From the NCBI GenBank assembly GCA_902795765.1, contig CADBMQ010000019.1:1-10363 (forward strand): DNA of 10,363 bases, in the 5' to 3' direction. Source of the DNA: Oscillospiraceae bacterium. Lineage in GTDB: Bacteria > Bacillota > Clostridia > Oscillospirales > Acutalibacteraceae. Below the pieces are notes generated by a model. The model ran no database searches, was not told the DNA's origin, and saw only the letters and a program-made list of their open reading frames with translations. Of the stretch, positions 1 through 7,172 are shown in pieces. How positions within the stretch are numbered: the stretch's first letter is position 1; each line of letters opens with the position of its first letter. The translations under genes were made by a program, and so were the position numbers.

Positions 1-1950
1 AAAGTCAATAGTTTCTCCGAACTTGATGTTGACGAAATCGCTAAGAATACGCTTTGTTGTGCACTTGATTTTCTTGCAAAAACTCAAAAGCACGATTTAT
101 CTGCAATCAATGAAATTCATATTTATAGCGAACGTCAGTTTATGAAGTTAGACCTTGCAGCACGAACAAATCTTGAACTCACTAAAACAATTCGTGGTGG
201 AAATCGAAAAGGTACTCTTTTGTGGGTACTTGATAACACCAAAACACCAATGGGTAAGCGTCTTATTCATAATTGGATAGAATTTCCGCTTATCTCTATT
301 GCAGAAATAACACGCAGACAAAATGCAGTTAAAGAGTTATATTCGAATATAACCTTGCGTGATAATATCGGAGACCTTTTGAGGGATATTAAAGATCTTG
401 AACGCATTATTACCCGTATTACATACAAAACTGCAAACGCAAAGGAAATTGTCGCACTTCGTGAAACAGTTGGCAAAATGCCTGCTTTGAAGTCAATGAC
501 AAGCGAATGTAAATGTGGCTTGTTGCAAGAAATCAATAATAATATAGACGAGTTATCGGATATATATAATTTGCTTTTCGAGTCGATTGATGATGAACCA
601 CCAATCACACTTCGTGAAGGAAAACTTATCAAGCGTGGATATAACGAGGCTATTGACGAGTGTTTCCGTGATATGACTGACGGAAAGCAGATAGTCCGTG
701 ATATTGAAGAGCGTGAGCGAGAACGAACAGGTGTTAAAAAACTGAAAGTTAAATATAATCGTGTTTTCGGCTATTATATTGAAGTTCCTTCTTCTGCAAC
801 TGAGTTTGTTCCTCCTGAGGACTATGTTCGTCGTCAAACACTTGCTAATGCCGAACGCTATTTAACTGATGAAGTTCGTCAACTTGAAAGTCGAATTTTA
901 GGTGCTCAAGATAGATTGTATGCACTCGAATATGAACTGTTTTGCAAAATTCGTGATGAAGTTGCAAGTCATATTGAACGAATTCGCAAAACAGCAGTTG
1001 CCATAGGTCAGCTTGATGCACTCTATTCTTTGGCAGTTGCGGCTTATGAAAACTCTTATGTGTGTCCGCAAATATCGCCTGATGGTACTATTGAGATTTT
1101 TGGCGGCAGGCACCCTGTTGTTGAAAAACTTTCTGAACAGTCTTTTGTTCCAAATGATACCTTGCTTGATCAAAAAGACAATAGATGTGCGATTATCACA
1201 GGTCCGAATATGGCAGGTAAATCGACATATATGCGTCAGGTTGCGATTATCACTTTAATGGCACATATTGGTTCATTTGTTCCTGCACAATCTGCTAAAA
1301 TCGCTATTACTGATGCAATTTATACTCGTGTCGGTGCTTCTGACGATTTGGTAATGGGACAGTCAACATTTATGGTTGAAATGAGCGAAGTAGCAGATAT
1401 ATTAAATAATGCTACGGCAAATAGTTTGCTTATAATAGATGAAATTGGTCGAGGCACGTCAACTTATGACGGTATGGCTATCGCAAGAGCAGTTCTCGAA
1501 CATATTGCTGATAAGAAAAAACTTGGTGCAAAAACTTTGTTTGCAACTCACTATCACGAGTTGACTGTTCTCGAAGAAACGATGAGTGGAATTAAAAACT
1601 ATAATATTGCCGCAAAAAAACGTGGCGATGAGGTTATATTCCTTAGAAAAATTATTCGTGGCGGTGCTGATGACAGTTATGGTATCGAAGTTGCCAAACT
1701 TGCAGGGGTACCGAATGTAGTTGTTAATAGAGCGAAAAAGATTTTGAAATCTCTTGTTGAAAGTTCGGGAGAAGACTACTCGAAAATTGCTCGAATTGAA
1801 TCCAAAGAAGACGATGGACAAATCACTTTTTCCGATCAACAAACAGATGGCATTATTCGTGATTTGAAAACTATTGACGTGAATAATCTAACGCCAATGG
1901 AGGCTTTAAAAACGATTTATGAACTAACAGAAAAAGCAAAAAATATATAA
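1..1950 (+). CDS. mutS: DNA mismatch-recognition ATPase MutS, 5'-truncated by the window edge
   Basis: MutS recognises mispaired or unpaired bases and recruits MutL in post-replicative mismatch repair. The frame is open from base 1, and the first in-frame ATG (142) is an internal methionine, not the start. The 649 visible residues begin at the end of the connector domain, so the mismatch-binding domain with its Phe-x-Glu motif is outside. The core and clamp domains follow. The ATPase domain shows Walker A GPNMAGKST (codons 401-409), Walker B LLIIDE ending at bases 1438-1443, the RGTSTYDG signature and the THYHEL switch near 1546-1560. A QITF motif at codons 607-610 resembles the C-terminal beta-clamp-binding motif of Bacillus MutS (inference). 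The C-terminus (TPMEALKTIYEL) is typical of MutS1 and rules out MutS2. mutL follows after 15 bases, supporting a repair role. Full length would be about 870 residues by family comparison. Confidence 0.97.
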   Translation, partial: KVNSFSELDVDEIAKNTLCCALDFLAKTQKHDLSAINEIHIYSERQFMKLDLAARTNLELTKTIRGGNRKGTLLWVLDNTKTPMGKRLIHNWIEFPLISIAEITRRQNAVKELYSNITLRDNIGDLLRDIKDLERIITRITYKTANAKEIVALRETVGKMPALKSMTSECKCGLLQEINNNIDELSDIYNLLFESIDDEPPITLREGKLIKRGYNEAIDECFRDMTDGKQIVRDIEERERERTGVKKLKVKYNRVFGYYIEVPSSATEFVPPEDYVRRQTLANAERYLTDEVRQLESRILGAQDRLYALEYELFCKIRDEVASHIERIRKTAVAIGQLDALYSLAVAAYENSYVCPQISPDGTIEIFGGRHPVVEKLSEQSFVPNDTLLDQKDNRCAIITGPNMAGKSTYMRQVAIITLMAHIGSFVPAQSAKIAITDAIYTRVGASDDLVMGQSTFMVEMSEVADILNNATANSLLIIDEIGRGTSTYDGMAIARAVLEHIADKKKLGAKTLFATHYHELTVLEETMSGIKNYNIAAKKRGDEVIFLRKIIRGGADDSYGIEVAKLAGVPNVVVNRAKKILKSLVESSGEDYSKIARIESKEDDGQITFSDQQTDGIIRDLKTIDVNNLTPMEALKTIYELTEKAKNI

Positions 1951-1958
1951 AAAGGAGG
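1951..1958 (+). promoter_or_regulatory. Strong ribosome binding site of mutL
   Basis: AAAGGAGG lies directly after the mutS stop codon, 7 bases before the mutL ATG. It is a near-perfect anti-16S match at ideal spacing and fixes the mutL start at 1966. Confidence 0.85.
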
Positions 1959-1965
1959 AATCGGA

Positions 1966-3792
1966 ATGTCTAAAATCAATGTACTCGACCGAAAAACTGC
2001 CGAACTTATTGCAGCAGGAGAAGTTGTCGAGCGCCCTGCGTCTGCGGTTAAAGAAATGGTTGAAAACTGTGTTGATGCTGGTGCTACTGCGGTTACTGTT
2101 GAGATAAAAAACGGTGGAAACACGTTTATTCGAGTATCTGATAATGGCTGCGGTATTGAAAAAGATGATATAAAAAAGGCTTTTCTTCGTCACGCAACAA
2201 GCAAAATTAAGACATCCGATGACCTCGATAATATTATGACTTTGGGATTTCGTGGTGAGGCGCTTGCTTCCATAGCGGCAGTCGCAAAAGTTGAACTGAT
2301 TACAAAGACCAAAACCGATGAAATCGGTACAAAATATGAAATACACGGTGGAGAAGAGATATATTTTGACGATGCAGGTTGTGCAGATGGCACAACTATT
2401 ATCGTTCGTGATTTGTTCTTTAATACTCCTGCTCGTCAAAAGTTTTTGAAAAAAGATACATCGGAAGGTAACGCAGTAGCCGCAGTTATCGAGCGAGTTG
2501 CATTATCTCACCCCGAAGTATCGTTCAGACTTATAAAAGACGGCAGACAGGCTATGCTTACACCAGGTGATGGTCAACTAAAATCTGCTATTTACGCTGT
2601 ACTTGGTAGGGATTTTGCATCAACACTAATAGAGTGCGATTATGAACTTGATGGTGTTAAAGTTACAGGATTTATTACAAAGCCTGAACTATCAAGAAAA
2701 AAGCCAAGTCAATATTTCTTCTTAAACGGAAGATTTATCAATACAAAAACAGGTGCTGCTGCATTAAAACAAGCATACAAAAACGAAATAATGGTCGATC
2801 GTGTACCAGGCTGTGTTTTAAATATTTGTATGCCATTCACAGAAGCAGATGTAAATGTTCATCCTGCGAAACTCGAAGTTAGGTTTTCGGACGAATCACG
2901 AGTTTTTCATGCGGTGTATTATGCTGTAAAATCGGCAATAGGAGCCGATAACAGTCGTGTTTCATTTGACGAAAACAAGATTGTTAAGGATATAACTCGT
3001 CCACCAGAGCAAAAGTTTACTCAAATTTCGTTGGAAACTCCGGTTGAGAATAAGTTTACCAAAATATCCGAGCCTGAAAATAATAATATTTTCGAAGTTG
3101 CTGATAGTGGTGTTGATAAATTTATTCCTACATATACAGAACCGCCGAAACCAATCAAAAAGATTGATATAGATATCGAGTTTGACGAAGAAGTTGAAGA
3201 TGAAAAGCCTCAAACTGCGCAAAAACCGATTGACTTTAAGTTAATTGGCGAAGCGTTTATGACTTATATAATTGTAGAAATTGACGGCAAACTTTTATTC
3301 ATCGATAAACACGCTGCACATGAAAGAATTATCTTTGAGCAGATGAAATCAAAAGAGAAACAACATAGTCAGCAACTCTTGATGCCTGTTGAAATTGAGC
3401 TTAGTGCAGAAGAGTTCGATGCAGTTATGGAAAATATTGAAGGATTTGAAAAACTTGGCTTTGAAATAGAAGAAAGTGGAGTTAAATCTGTACTTGTTCG
3501 TTGTGTGCCTATGACACTCGGAAATAGAGATGTAAAAGACGTTATATTTGAAGCGGCAGGTAAACTCGCTCAAGGTATGACCGATTTCACACCTGAGTTT
3601 ATAGATTGGCTTTATCATTCGGTTTCTTGTAGAGCGGCAATAAAGGGAGGAGAGCATACTGACGATTCGTTTTTGAAAGTTATCGCTCAAACTGTACTTA
3701 CCAATGACTCAATTCGTAGATGCCCACATGGCAGACCTATTGTTGTTGAAATGGGTAGCGATGAAATTAAAAGGCGGTTTGGTCGAACATGA
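1966..3792 (+). CDS. mutL: DNA mismatch repair protein MutL, endonuclease type
   Basis: MutL couples mismatch recognition by MutS to strand processing. This 608-residue protein has the N-terminal GHKL ATPase: IAAGEVVERPA (15-25), ENCVDAGA with catalytic Glu33 and Mg-binding Asn34, DNGCGI (59-64), GFRGEAL (94-100), then the NTPARQKFLK and DVNVHPAKLEVRF segments. An acidic linker of low complexity covers about residues 330-425. The C-terminal nicking site is complete: DKHA-x2-E-x4-E (447-458, with Lys where Gln is usual), SCR (554-556), CPHGRP (586-591) and a terminal FGR matching the FxR motif. QQLLMP (469-474) fits the QxxLxP beta-clamp-binding consensus. This set is known from MutH-lacking bacteria, where MutL itself nicks DNA, so nicking activity is inferred here. 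The stop codon overlaps the start of miaA. Confidence 0.98.
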   Translation: MSKINVLDRKTAELIAAGEVVERPASAVKEMVENCVDAGATAVTVEIKNGGNTFIRVSDNGCGIEKDDIKKAFLRHATSKIKTSDDLDNIMTLGFRGEALASIAAVAKVELITKTKTDEIGTKYEIHGGEEIYFDDAGCADGTTIIVRDLFFNTPARQKFLKKDTSEGNAVAAVIERVALSHPEVSFRLIKDGRQAMLTPGDGQLKSAIYAVLGRDFASTLIECDYELDGVKVTGFITKPELSRKKPSQYFFLNGRFINTKTGAAALKQAYKNEIMVDRVPGCVLNICMPFTEADVNVHPAKLEVRFSDESRVFHAVYYAVKSAIGADNSRVSFDENKIVKDITRPPEQKFTQISLETPVENKFTKISEPENNNIFEVADSGVDKFIPTYTEPPKPIKKIDIDIEFDEEVEDEKPQTAQKPIDFKLIGEAFMTYIIVEIDGKLLFIDKHAAHERIIFEQMKSKEKQHSQQLLMPVEIELSAEEFDAVMENIEGFEKLGFEIEESGVKSVLVRCVPMTLGNRDVKDVIFEAAGKLAQGMTDFTPEFIDWLYHSVSCRAAIKGGEHTDDSFLKVIAQTVLTNDSIRRCPHGRPIVVEMGSDEIKRRFGRT

Positions 3793-4727
3793 TAAATACA
3801 GTTGTAATTGTTGGACCAACCGCATCGGGAAAAACTTCATTATCAATAGAACTTGCGAAAAAATATGGATTTGAGATTATATGTGCCGATTCAATGCAGA
3901 TTTATTCGCAGTTATCAATATCAACCGCTCGTCCAACGAAAGATGAACAATCGAATATACCACATCATCTTTTTGGAAGTGTATCAGTTGAAGAAGAGTA
4001 CTCTGTCGCTGAATATTGTCAAAACGCAATAAGAAAAGCGAAAGAAATTGATAGCCAAAATAAACGAGTTATGTTTTGTGGTGGCACAGGTTTGTATATC
4101 GATTCACTTGTTAATGGAATTGATTTTTCATCAACCGACTCAGACGAGAAAGTGAGAACCCGACTCGAAGAAGAAAGCCGATTGTATGGTGCAGAGTATT
4201 TGCACGATAAACTTAAATCGGTCGATCCCGTATCGGCAGAGAAAATTCATCCGAATAATGTCAAACGTGTAATTAGAGCGCTTGAAATATTTGAGGTTTG
4301 CGGTAAACCGAAATCGGTTATAGATATTGAATCTCGTGAAACACCAAGTGAGATAAATGCTTTGTATATCGGTGTTAATTATAAAAATCGTCAAACTTTA
4401 TATGAACGTGTTGAAAAACGTGTTGATTTAATGATAGAAAATGGACTTATTGATGAAGTTCGTGAATTTTATAAATTAAATCCTTGTAAAACAGCAAGTG
4501 CCGCTATTGGTTGTAAAGAGATAAAACCTTATTTAGACGGTGTAAAAAGTCTTGATGAGTGTGTTGAAGAATTAAAAACTGCAACACGTAGATATGCAAA
4601 ACGTCAATTAACATGGTTTTGTCGAAATGATAAAATAAATTGGGTTTATCCAGATGAACAGGAATTTGATGAATGTGTGGAAATAGCATCACAACTTATA
4701 GAAAATTTTTATGGAGGAAAAAGCTGA
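3789..4727 (+). CDS. miaA: tRNA dimethylallyltransferase MiaA
   Basis: MiaA transfers a dimethylallyl group from DMAPP to N6 of adenosine 37 in tRNAs reading UNN codons, which MiaB then methylthiolates. The 312-residue protein is of normal length. It shows the P-loop GPTASGKT (9-16), DSMQIY with the probable general-base Asp34, the TARPT and NIPHHL substrate segments (46-61), GGTGLYI (98-104), and the C-terminal KRQLTWF tRNA-contact motif. The family's usual GTAKP reads STARP here, a mild variation. The ATG overlaps the mutL stop as ATGA, with only a weak AAGGCGG site 11 bases upstream, so translational coupling to mutL is likely. In many Clostridia and proteobacteria hfq follows miaA; here a membrane-protein gene does instead. 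Co-location with mutS-mutL is common in bacteria. Confidence 0.97.
   Translation: MINTVVIVGPTASGKTSLSIELAKKYGFEIICADSMQIYSQLSISTARPTKDEQSNIPHHLFGSVSVEEEYSVAEYCQNAIRKAKEIDSQNKRVMFCGGTGLYIDSLVNGIDFSSTDSDEKVRTRLEEESRLYGAEYLHDKLKSVDPVSAEKIHPNNVKRVIRALEIFEVCGKPKSVIDIESRETPSEINALYIGVNYKNRQTLYERVEKRVDLMIENGLIDEVREFYKLNPCKTASAAIGCKEIKPYLDGVKSLDECVEELKTATRRYAKRQLTWFCRNDKINWVYPDEQEFDECVEIASQLIENFYGGKS
4713..4718 (+). promoter_or_regulatory. Ribosome binding site that sets the start of the HlyD-like gene
   Basis: GGAGGA lies inside the last codons of miaA, 10 bases before the ATG at 4729. An in-frame ATG at 4711 would place the start upstream of this site, so 4729 is the better choice. Confidence 0.7.
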
Positions 4728-4728
4728 A

Positions 4729-5922
4729 ATGAAATTTATAAAAAAAAGATGGATTATTATTTTAGCAATTTTATTGGTTTTTCTTCTATTATTGTATTTT
4801 ATTGCAAGTTATTTTTCCGATCAGATAACTTGGCAGTATGCCGAAAGATATACCTATTTTGACACAGCGAAGTTCAATGCAGTTGTAATTCGTGATGAAC
4901 AGGTTATTACTTCACAAAATACCGGAAACAGATATTATTGTTGTTATAACGGAGAGAAAATTGCAAAAGGAAAAGCAGTTGCCGAGTATTATTCGTCTGC
5001 TGATATTTTGATAAACAAACGTCGAATTTCAGAAATCACAAACAAAATTTCATATTTAAAAAAGATTGACGAGCAGAACAGTTTTTATAAAGCAGATGAG
5101 GGAAGTAACTCTTTGCAAATAAAAAATACAATATATGATATGGTAAATTGTATTGACAATAATTTGTTGTCGAATCTTCCTGAATCAAATAATAAACTCG
5201 AACGACTAATGAATATTCGAACTTTGATTAGAAATGAGCGAACAGACTTTAAATCAGTTATTTCAAATTACGAGTCTCAACTTGATTCGCTAAAATCTTC
5301 ATCTTCGGAGTTGACAGGCGAGGATTACGCACCTGAATCGGGATATTTTTTGAATTATACAGATGGTTTTGAAACAAAATTTGATTTTTCAAAAGTTTAC
5401 GAAATGAGCAAAATGCCGTCTCTTGAAAAAGCAGAAAAAAACGATAAAGCGATTGGTAAAATTGTTAAAGGTGCAAAAAGTTATATTGTTTTTGAAGTTG
5501 ATGCCGAACTTGGAAAATCACTTTCTAATAAAAGTACGGTTAAAGTTAAGTTACCGACTTTTGCAGAAAAACTTGTGGTTTCAGTTGATGCAGTAAATAA
5601 GAGTGGTAATGGTTATATTGTTGTTTTGTCTACTATGAGTGAAAATGTTATGATGCTTTCAACAAGAAGCACAGATATAAACATTTATATGAACGAGTGT
5701 AGTGGATTAAAAATTGACAGCAAAGCATTGCGAACAATAAAAAATTCCGATGGTAAAGTTGAAACCGGAGTGTATATTCAAGTTGGAAAGCAAATTAAGT
5801 TTAGAGAAGTTGAAGTTGAATATTCGGGTAAGGATATTGTTATTGTAAAAGAAGGTGGCGAACTTAAAGTTCGTGATGAAGTTGTTATAGGAGGTAATGA
5901 TCTTGCAGCAAAATCTAATTGA
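4729..5922 (+). CDS. Single-pass membrane protein, HlyD/membrane-fusion-like, orphan
   Basis: This 397-residue protein has a short basic N-terminus (Lys5, Lys6, Arg7) and one strongly hydrophobic segment at about 8-29, so most of it should lie outside the membrane (N-in, C-out). Residues 66-90 (around NGEKIAKGKAV) look like the first half of a lipoyl/barrel-sandwich domain. A largely helical, charged stretch follows at about 92-195. APESGYF (201-207) looks like the second lipoyl half. The rest is beta-rich, ending in KVRDEVVIGG. This order (anchor, half-lipoyl, helical hairpin, half-lipoyl, beta-barrel) is that of HlyD-type adaptors. No ABC, MFS or RND partner is in the window, so the role is unknown. 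Four cysteines (71, 72, 141, 324) lie on the predicted outer side. The gene starts one base after the miaA stop and overlaps yggS, beside division genes, which suggests an envelope role (inference). An ATG at 4711 would add six residues but precedes the ribosome binding site. Confidence 0.8.
   Translation: MKFIKKRWIIILAILLVFLLLLYFIASYFSDQITWQYAERYTYFDTAKFNAVVIRDEQVITSQNTGNRYYCCYNGEKIAKGKAVAEYYSSADILINKRRISEITNKISYLKKIDEQNSFYKADEGSNSLQIKNTIYDMVNCIDNNLLSNLPESNNKLERLMNIRTLIRNERTDFKSVISNYESQLDSLKSSSSELTGEDYAPESGYFLNYTDGFETKFDFSKVYEMSKMPSLEKAEKNDKAIGKIVKGAKSYIVFEVDAELGKSLSNKSTVKVKLPTFAEKLVVSVDAVNKSGNGYIVVLSTMSENVMMLSTRSTDINIYMNECSGLKIDSKALRTIKNSDGKVETGVYIQVGKQIKFREVEVEYSGKDIVIVKEGGELKVRDEVVIGGNDLAAKSN
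5889..5895 (+). promoter_or_regulatory. Ribosome binding site that decides the yggS start
   Basis: AGGAGGT lies within the 3' end of the HlyD-like gene. It abuts the in-frame ATG at 5897 (one base away), too close for normal initiation. It is about 8 bases from the in-frame TTG at 5903, which favours the TTG. Confidence 0.65.
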
Positions 5923-6622
5923 TAAGTTTAATAATTTTGACGAAAATTATAAGTACATTCTTGATAAAATTAATGAGTCAGCTATAAAGTCAGGCAGAAA
6001 ATTTGATGATATTACTTTACTTGCAGCAACAAAAACGGTTGAGTCGGAAGTAATATGTCACGCATTTAATCAAGGTTTGAATTATATGGGTGAAAATCGA
6101 GTTCAAGAATTTTTGTCAAAAGAAAATGACTTGCCCGAAAAAATGCACAAGCAGTTTATCGGCACTCTTCAAACAAATAAGGTAAAACAGATTGTTGGCA
6201 AAGTAGAGATGATTCAGTCTGTTGATTCGGTAAAACTCGCTCGTGAGATTTCAAGACAGAGTATTATGCGTGGAATTTCGACAGATATTTTAATTGAAAT
6301 CAATATCGGTAACGAAATAACCAAAAGTGGAATTGATTTTGATGATTTTAATTCATTTTTGGAAGAAATATCCAAAATAGAAGCAATTAATGTCAGAGGA
6401 CTTATGACTTTGGGCCCTGTTGGAGCAGAAAAATCAAAAAAAATTGAAATTTTTGAGAAAATGAATAAATTGTTTGTTGACAATAAGGCAAAAAAAGTAG
6501 ATAATATATCTATGGATTATTTATCAATGGGTATGTCAGATGATTTTGACATTGCTATTGAACATGGATCAAATATGGTAAGGGTTGGTTCGGCTTTGTT
6601 CGGACAAAGAATATATAAATAG
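5903..6622 (+). CDS. yggS: PLP-binding homeostasis protein YggS/YlmE/PROSC family
   Basis: This is a fold-type III, alanine-racemase-like protein that binds pyridoxal 5'-phosphate without known catalysis and buffers the cofactor pool; loss disturbs vitamin B6 and amino-acid metabolism in other bacteria. Counted from the TTG start it has 239 residues, normal for the family. The PLP lysine is Lys44 in LLAATKTV. GENRVQE (63-69), FIGTLQTNK (85-93), SMGMSDDF (208-215) and GSNMVRVGSALFG (222-234) are the family signatures, the latter two forming the phosphate-binding side. The usual His of HFIGxLQ is replaced by Gln (Gln84). I chose TTG at 5903 because the AGGAGG site is too close to the ATG at 5897; the choice changes only two residues. 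It overlaps the upstream gene by 20 bases and is followed by sepF after 10 bases, the usual Firmicute ylmE-ylmF order. Confidence 0.95.
   Translation: MQQNLIDKFNNFDENYKYILDKINESAIKSGRKFDDITLLAATKTVESEVICHAFNQGLNYMGENRVQEFLSKENDLPEKMHKQFIGTLQTNKVKQIVGKVEMIQSVDSVKLAREISRQSIMRGISTDILIEINIGNEITKSGIDFDDFNSFLEEISKIEAINVRGLMTLGPVGAEKSKKIEIFEKMNKLFVDNKAKKVDNISMDYLSMGMSDDFDIAIEHGSNMVRVGSALFGQRIYK
6477..6505 (+). promoter_or_regulatory. Candidate sigma-A-type promoter inside the 3' end of yggS
   Basis: TTGACA at 6477-6482 is a perfect -35 hexamer. A 17-base A-rich spacer separates it from GATAAT at 6500-6505, five of six matches to the -10 consensus. Transcription would start near 6512, about 120 bases before sepF. 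It lies in coding sequence and could be chance in AT-rich DNA. It is the best promoter match I found between the tightly packed genes. Confidence 0.4.
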
Positions 6623-6627
6623 GAGAG
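6621..6627 (+). promoter_or_regulatory. Ribosome binding site that sets the sepF start
   Basis: AGGAGAG overlaps the last two bases of the yggS TAG stop, 5 to 7 bases before ATG 6633. It selects MGLMDKLK as the N-terminus over an in-frame ATG at 6585 that lies deep within yggS. Confidence 0.75.
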
Positions 6628-6632
6628 TTATT

Positions 6633-7172
6633 ATGGGATTGATGGACAAACTTAAATCGGTTTTCCCCGGAAACGATTACGAAGATTACGATTACGAAGA
6701 TGATTACGAGCAGGATGAAGGATATGAGGAGTCTTCATATAGCAATGACACATACAGTCATTCTGGAGATTATGAACAGAGAAGAGAACGTACTCAGAGA
6801 ACTGAACGTACAGTTCGTCCTGAAAGATCGACTCGTTCAACTCGAACAGACGATGCACGCAATTCGAAAATAATTAACTTCCAAGCAACAACTCAAATAC
6901 AGGTTGTTATTCAAAAGCCGATTTCATTTGATGAGGCTCGTAGTATTTGTGATCATATAATCGCAAAACGTACTCTTGTCTTAAATCTTGAAAGTACAGA
7001 AGAAAAAGAGGCACATCGTTTGTTTGATTTTGTGAGCGGTGCGGCGTATGCTCATTCTTGTGGCTTTAAGAAAATTGCTAATCGCACATTCCTTGTTACT
7101 CCTGCCAATGTTGATGTTATGGGCGATGCTTTGCTTGACGAGTTGGAGAGCAACGGCTTTTATTCTTATTGA
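6633..7172 (+). CDS. sepF: Cell division protein SepF (YlmF), FtsZ membrane anchor
   Basis: SepF tethers FtsZ filaments to the membrane and shapes the septum in Gram-positive bacteria. The 179 residues fall into three parts. MGLMDKLKSVF (1-11) can form the amphipathic membrane-targeting helix known in the family. A low-complexity linker covers 12-78: first very acidic and tyrosine-rich (15-48), then Arg/Thr-rich (50-72). The globular SepF domain covers about 79-165, with KIINF, PISFDEARSICDHI, RTLVLNLE and FVSGAAYAHSCGF, which build the dimer and the FtsZ-binding face. The start is fixed by the AGGAGAG site and by the conserved N-terminus. The order yggS-sepF-ylmH-divIVA agrees with a division role. 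The linker is sharply charge-segregated. A candidate promoter lies about 130 bases upstream. Confidence 0.96.
   Translation: MGLMDKLKSVFPGNDYEDYDYEDDYEQDEGYEESSYSNDTYSHSGDYEQRRERTQRTERTVRPERSTRSTRTDDARNSKIINFQATTQIQVVIQKPISFDEARSICDHIIAKRTLVLNLESTEEKEAHRLFDFVSGAAYAHSCGFKKIANRTFLVTPANVDVMGDALLDELESNGFYSY
6675..6710 (+). repeat. Short GATTAC repeats encoding the acidic Asp-Tyr run of the SepF linker
   Basis: GATTAC occurs four times in 36 bases (6675, 6684, 6690, 6702), separated by GAA or GAAGAT triplets. All are in frame and encode Asp-Tyr pairs spaced by Glu/Asp (SepF residues 15-26). The near-identical codons suggest growth by slippage, though codon preference could also give this. Confidence 0.6.

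Noticed and set aside
142..144. ATG at 142 as the mutS start
   Set aside because: The frame is open from base 1 and already encodes conserved MutS connector sequence before this ATG, and no ribosome binding site precedes it.
447..450. No entry intended beyond noting the MutL Gln-to-Lys change in its DQHA motif (DNA at about 3304-3315)
   Set aside because: The acidic and His ligands of the endonuclease site are all kept and Lys is tolerated here in related Firmicute sequences, so I do not treat it as loss of function.
1924..2439. 171-codon minus-strand open frame opposite the start of mutL
   Set aside because: The mutL ATPase motifs are coded here on the + strand; the antisense product is low-complexity, Cys/Phe/Asn/Ser-rich.
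3642..3653. Shine-Dalgarno-like AGGGAGGAG inside mutL
   Set aside because: No plausible start codon with a meaningful frame follows at suitable distance; it is explained by Lys-Gly-Gly-Glu codons near the MutL active site.
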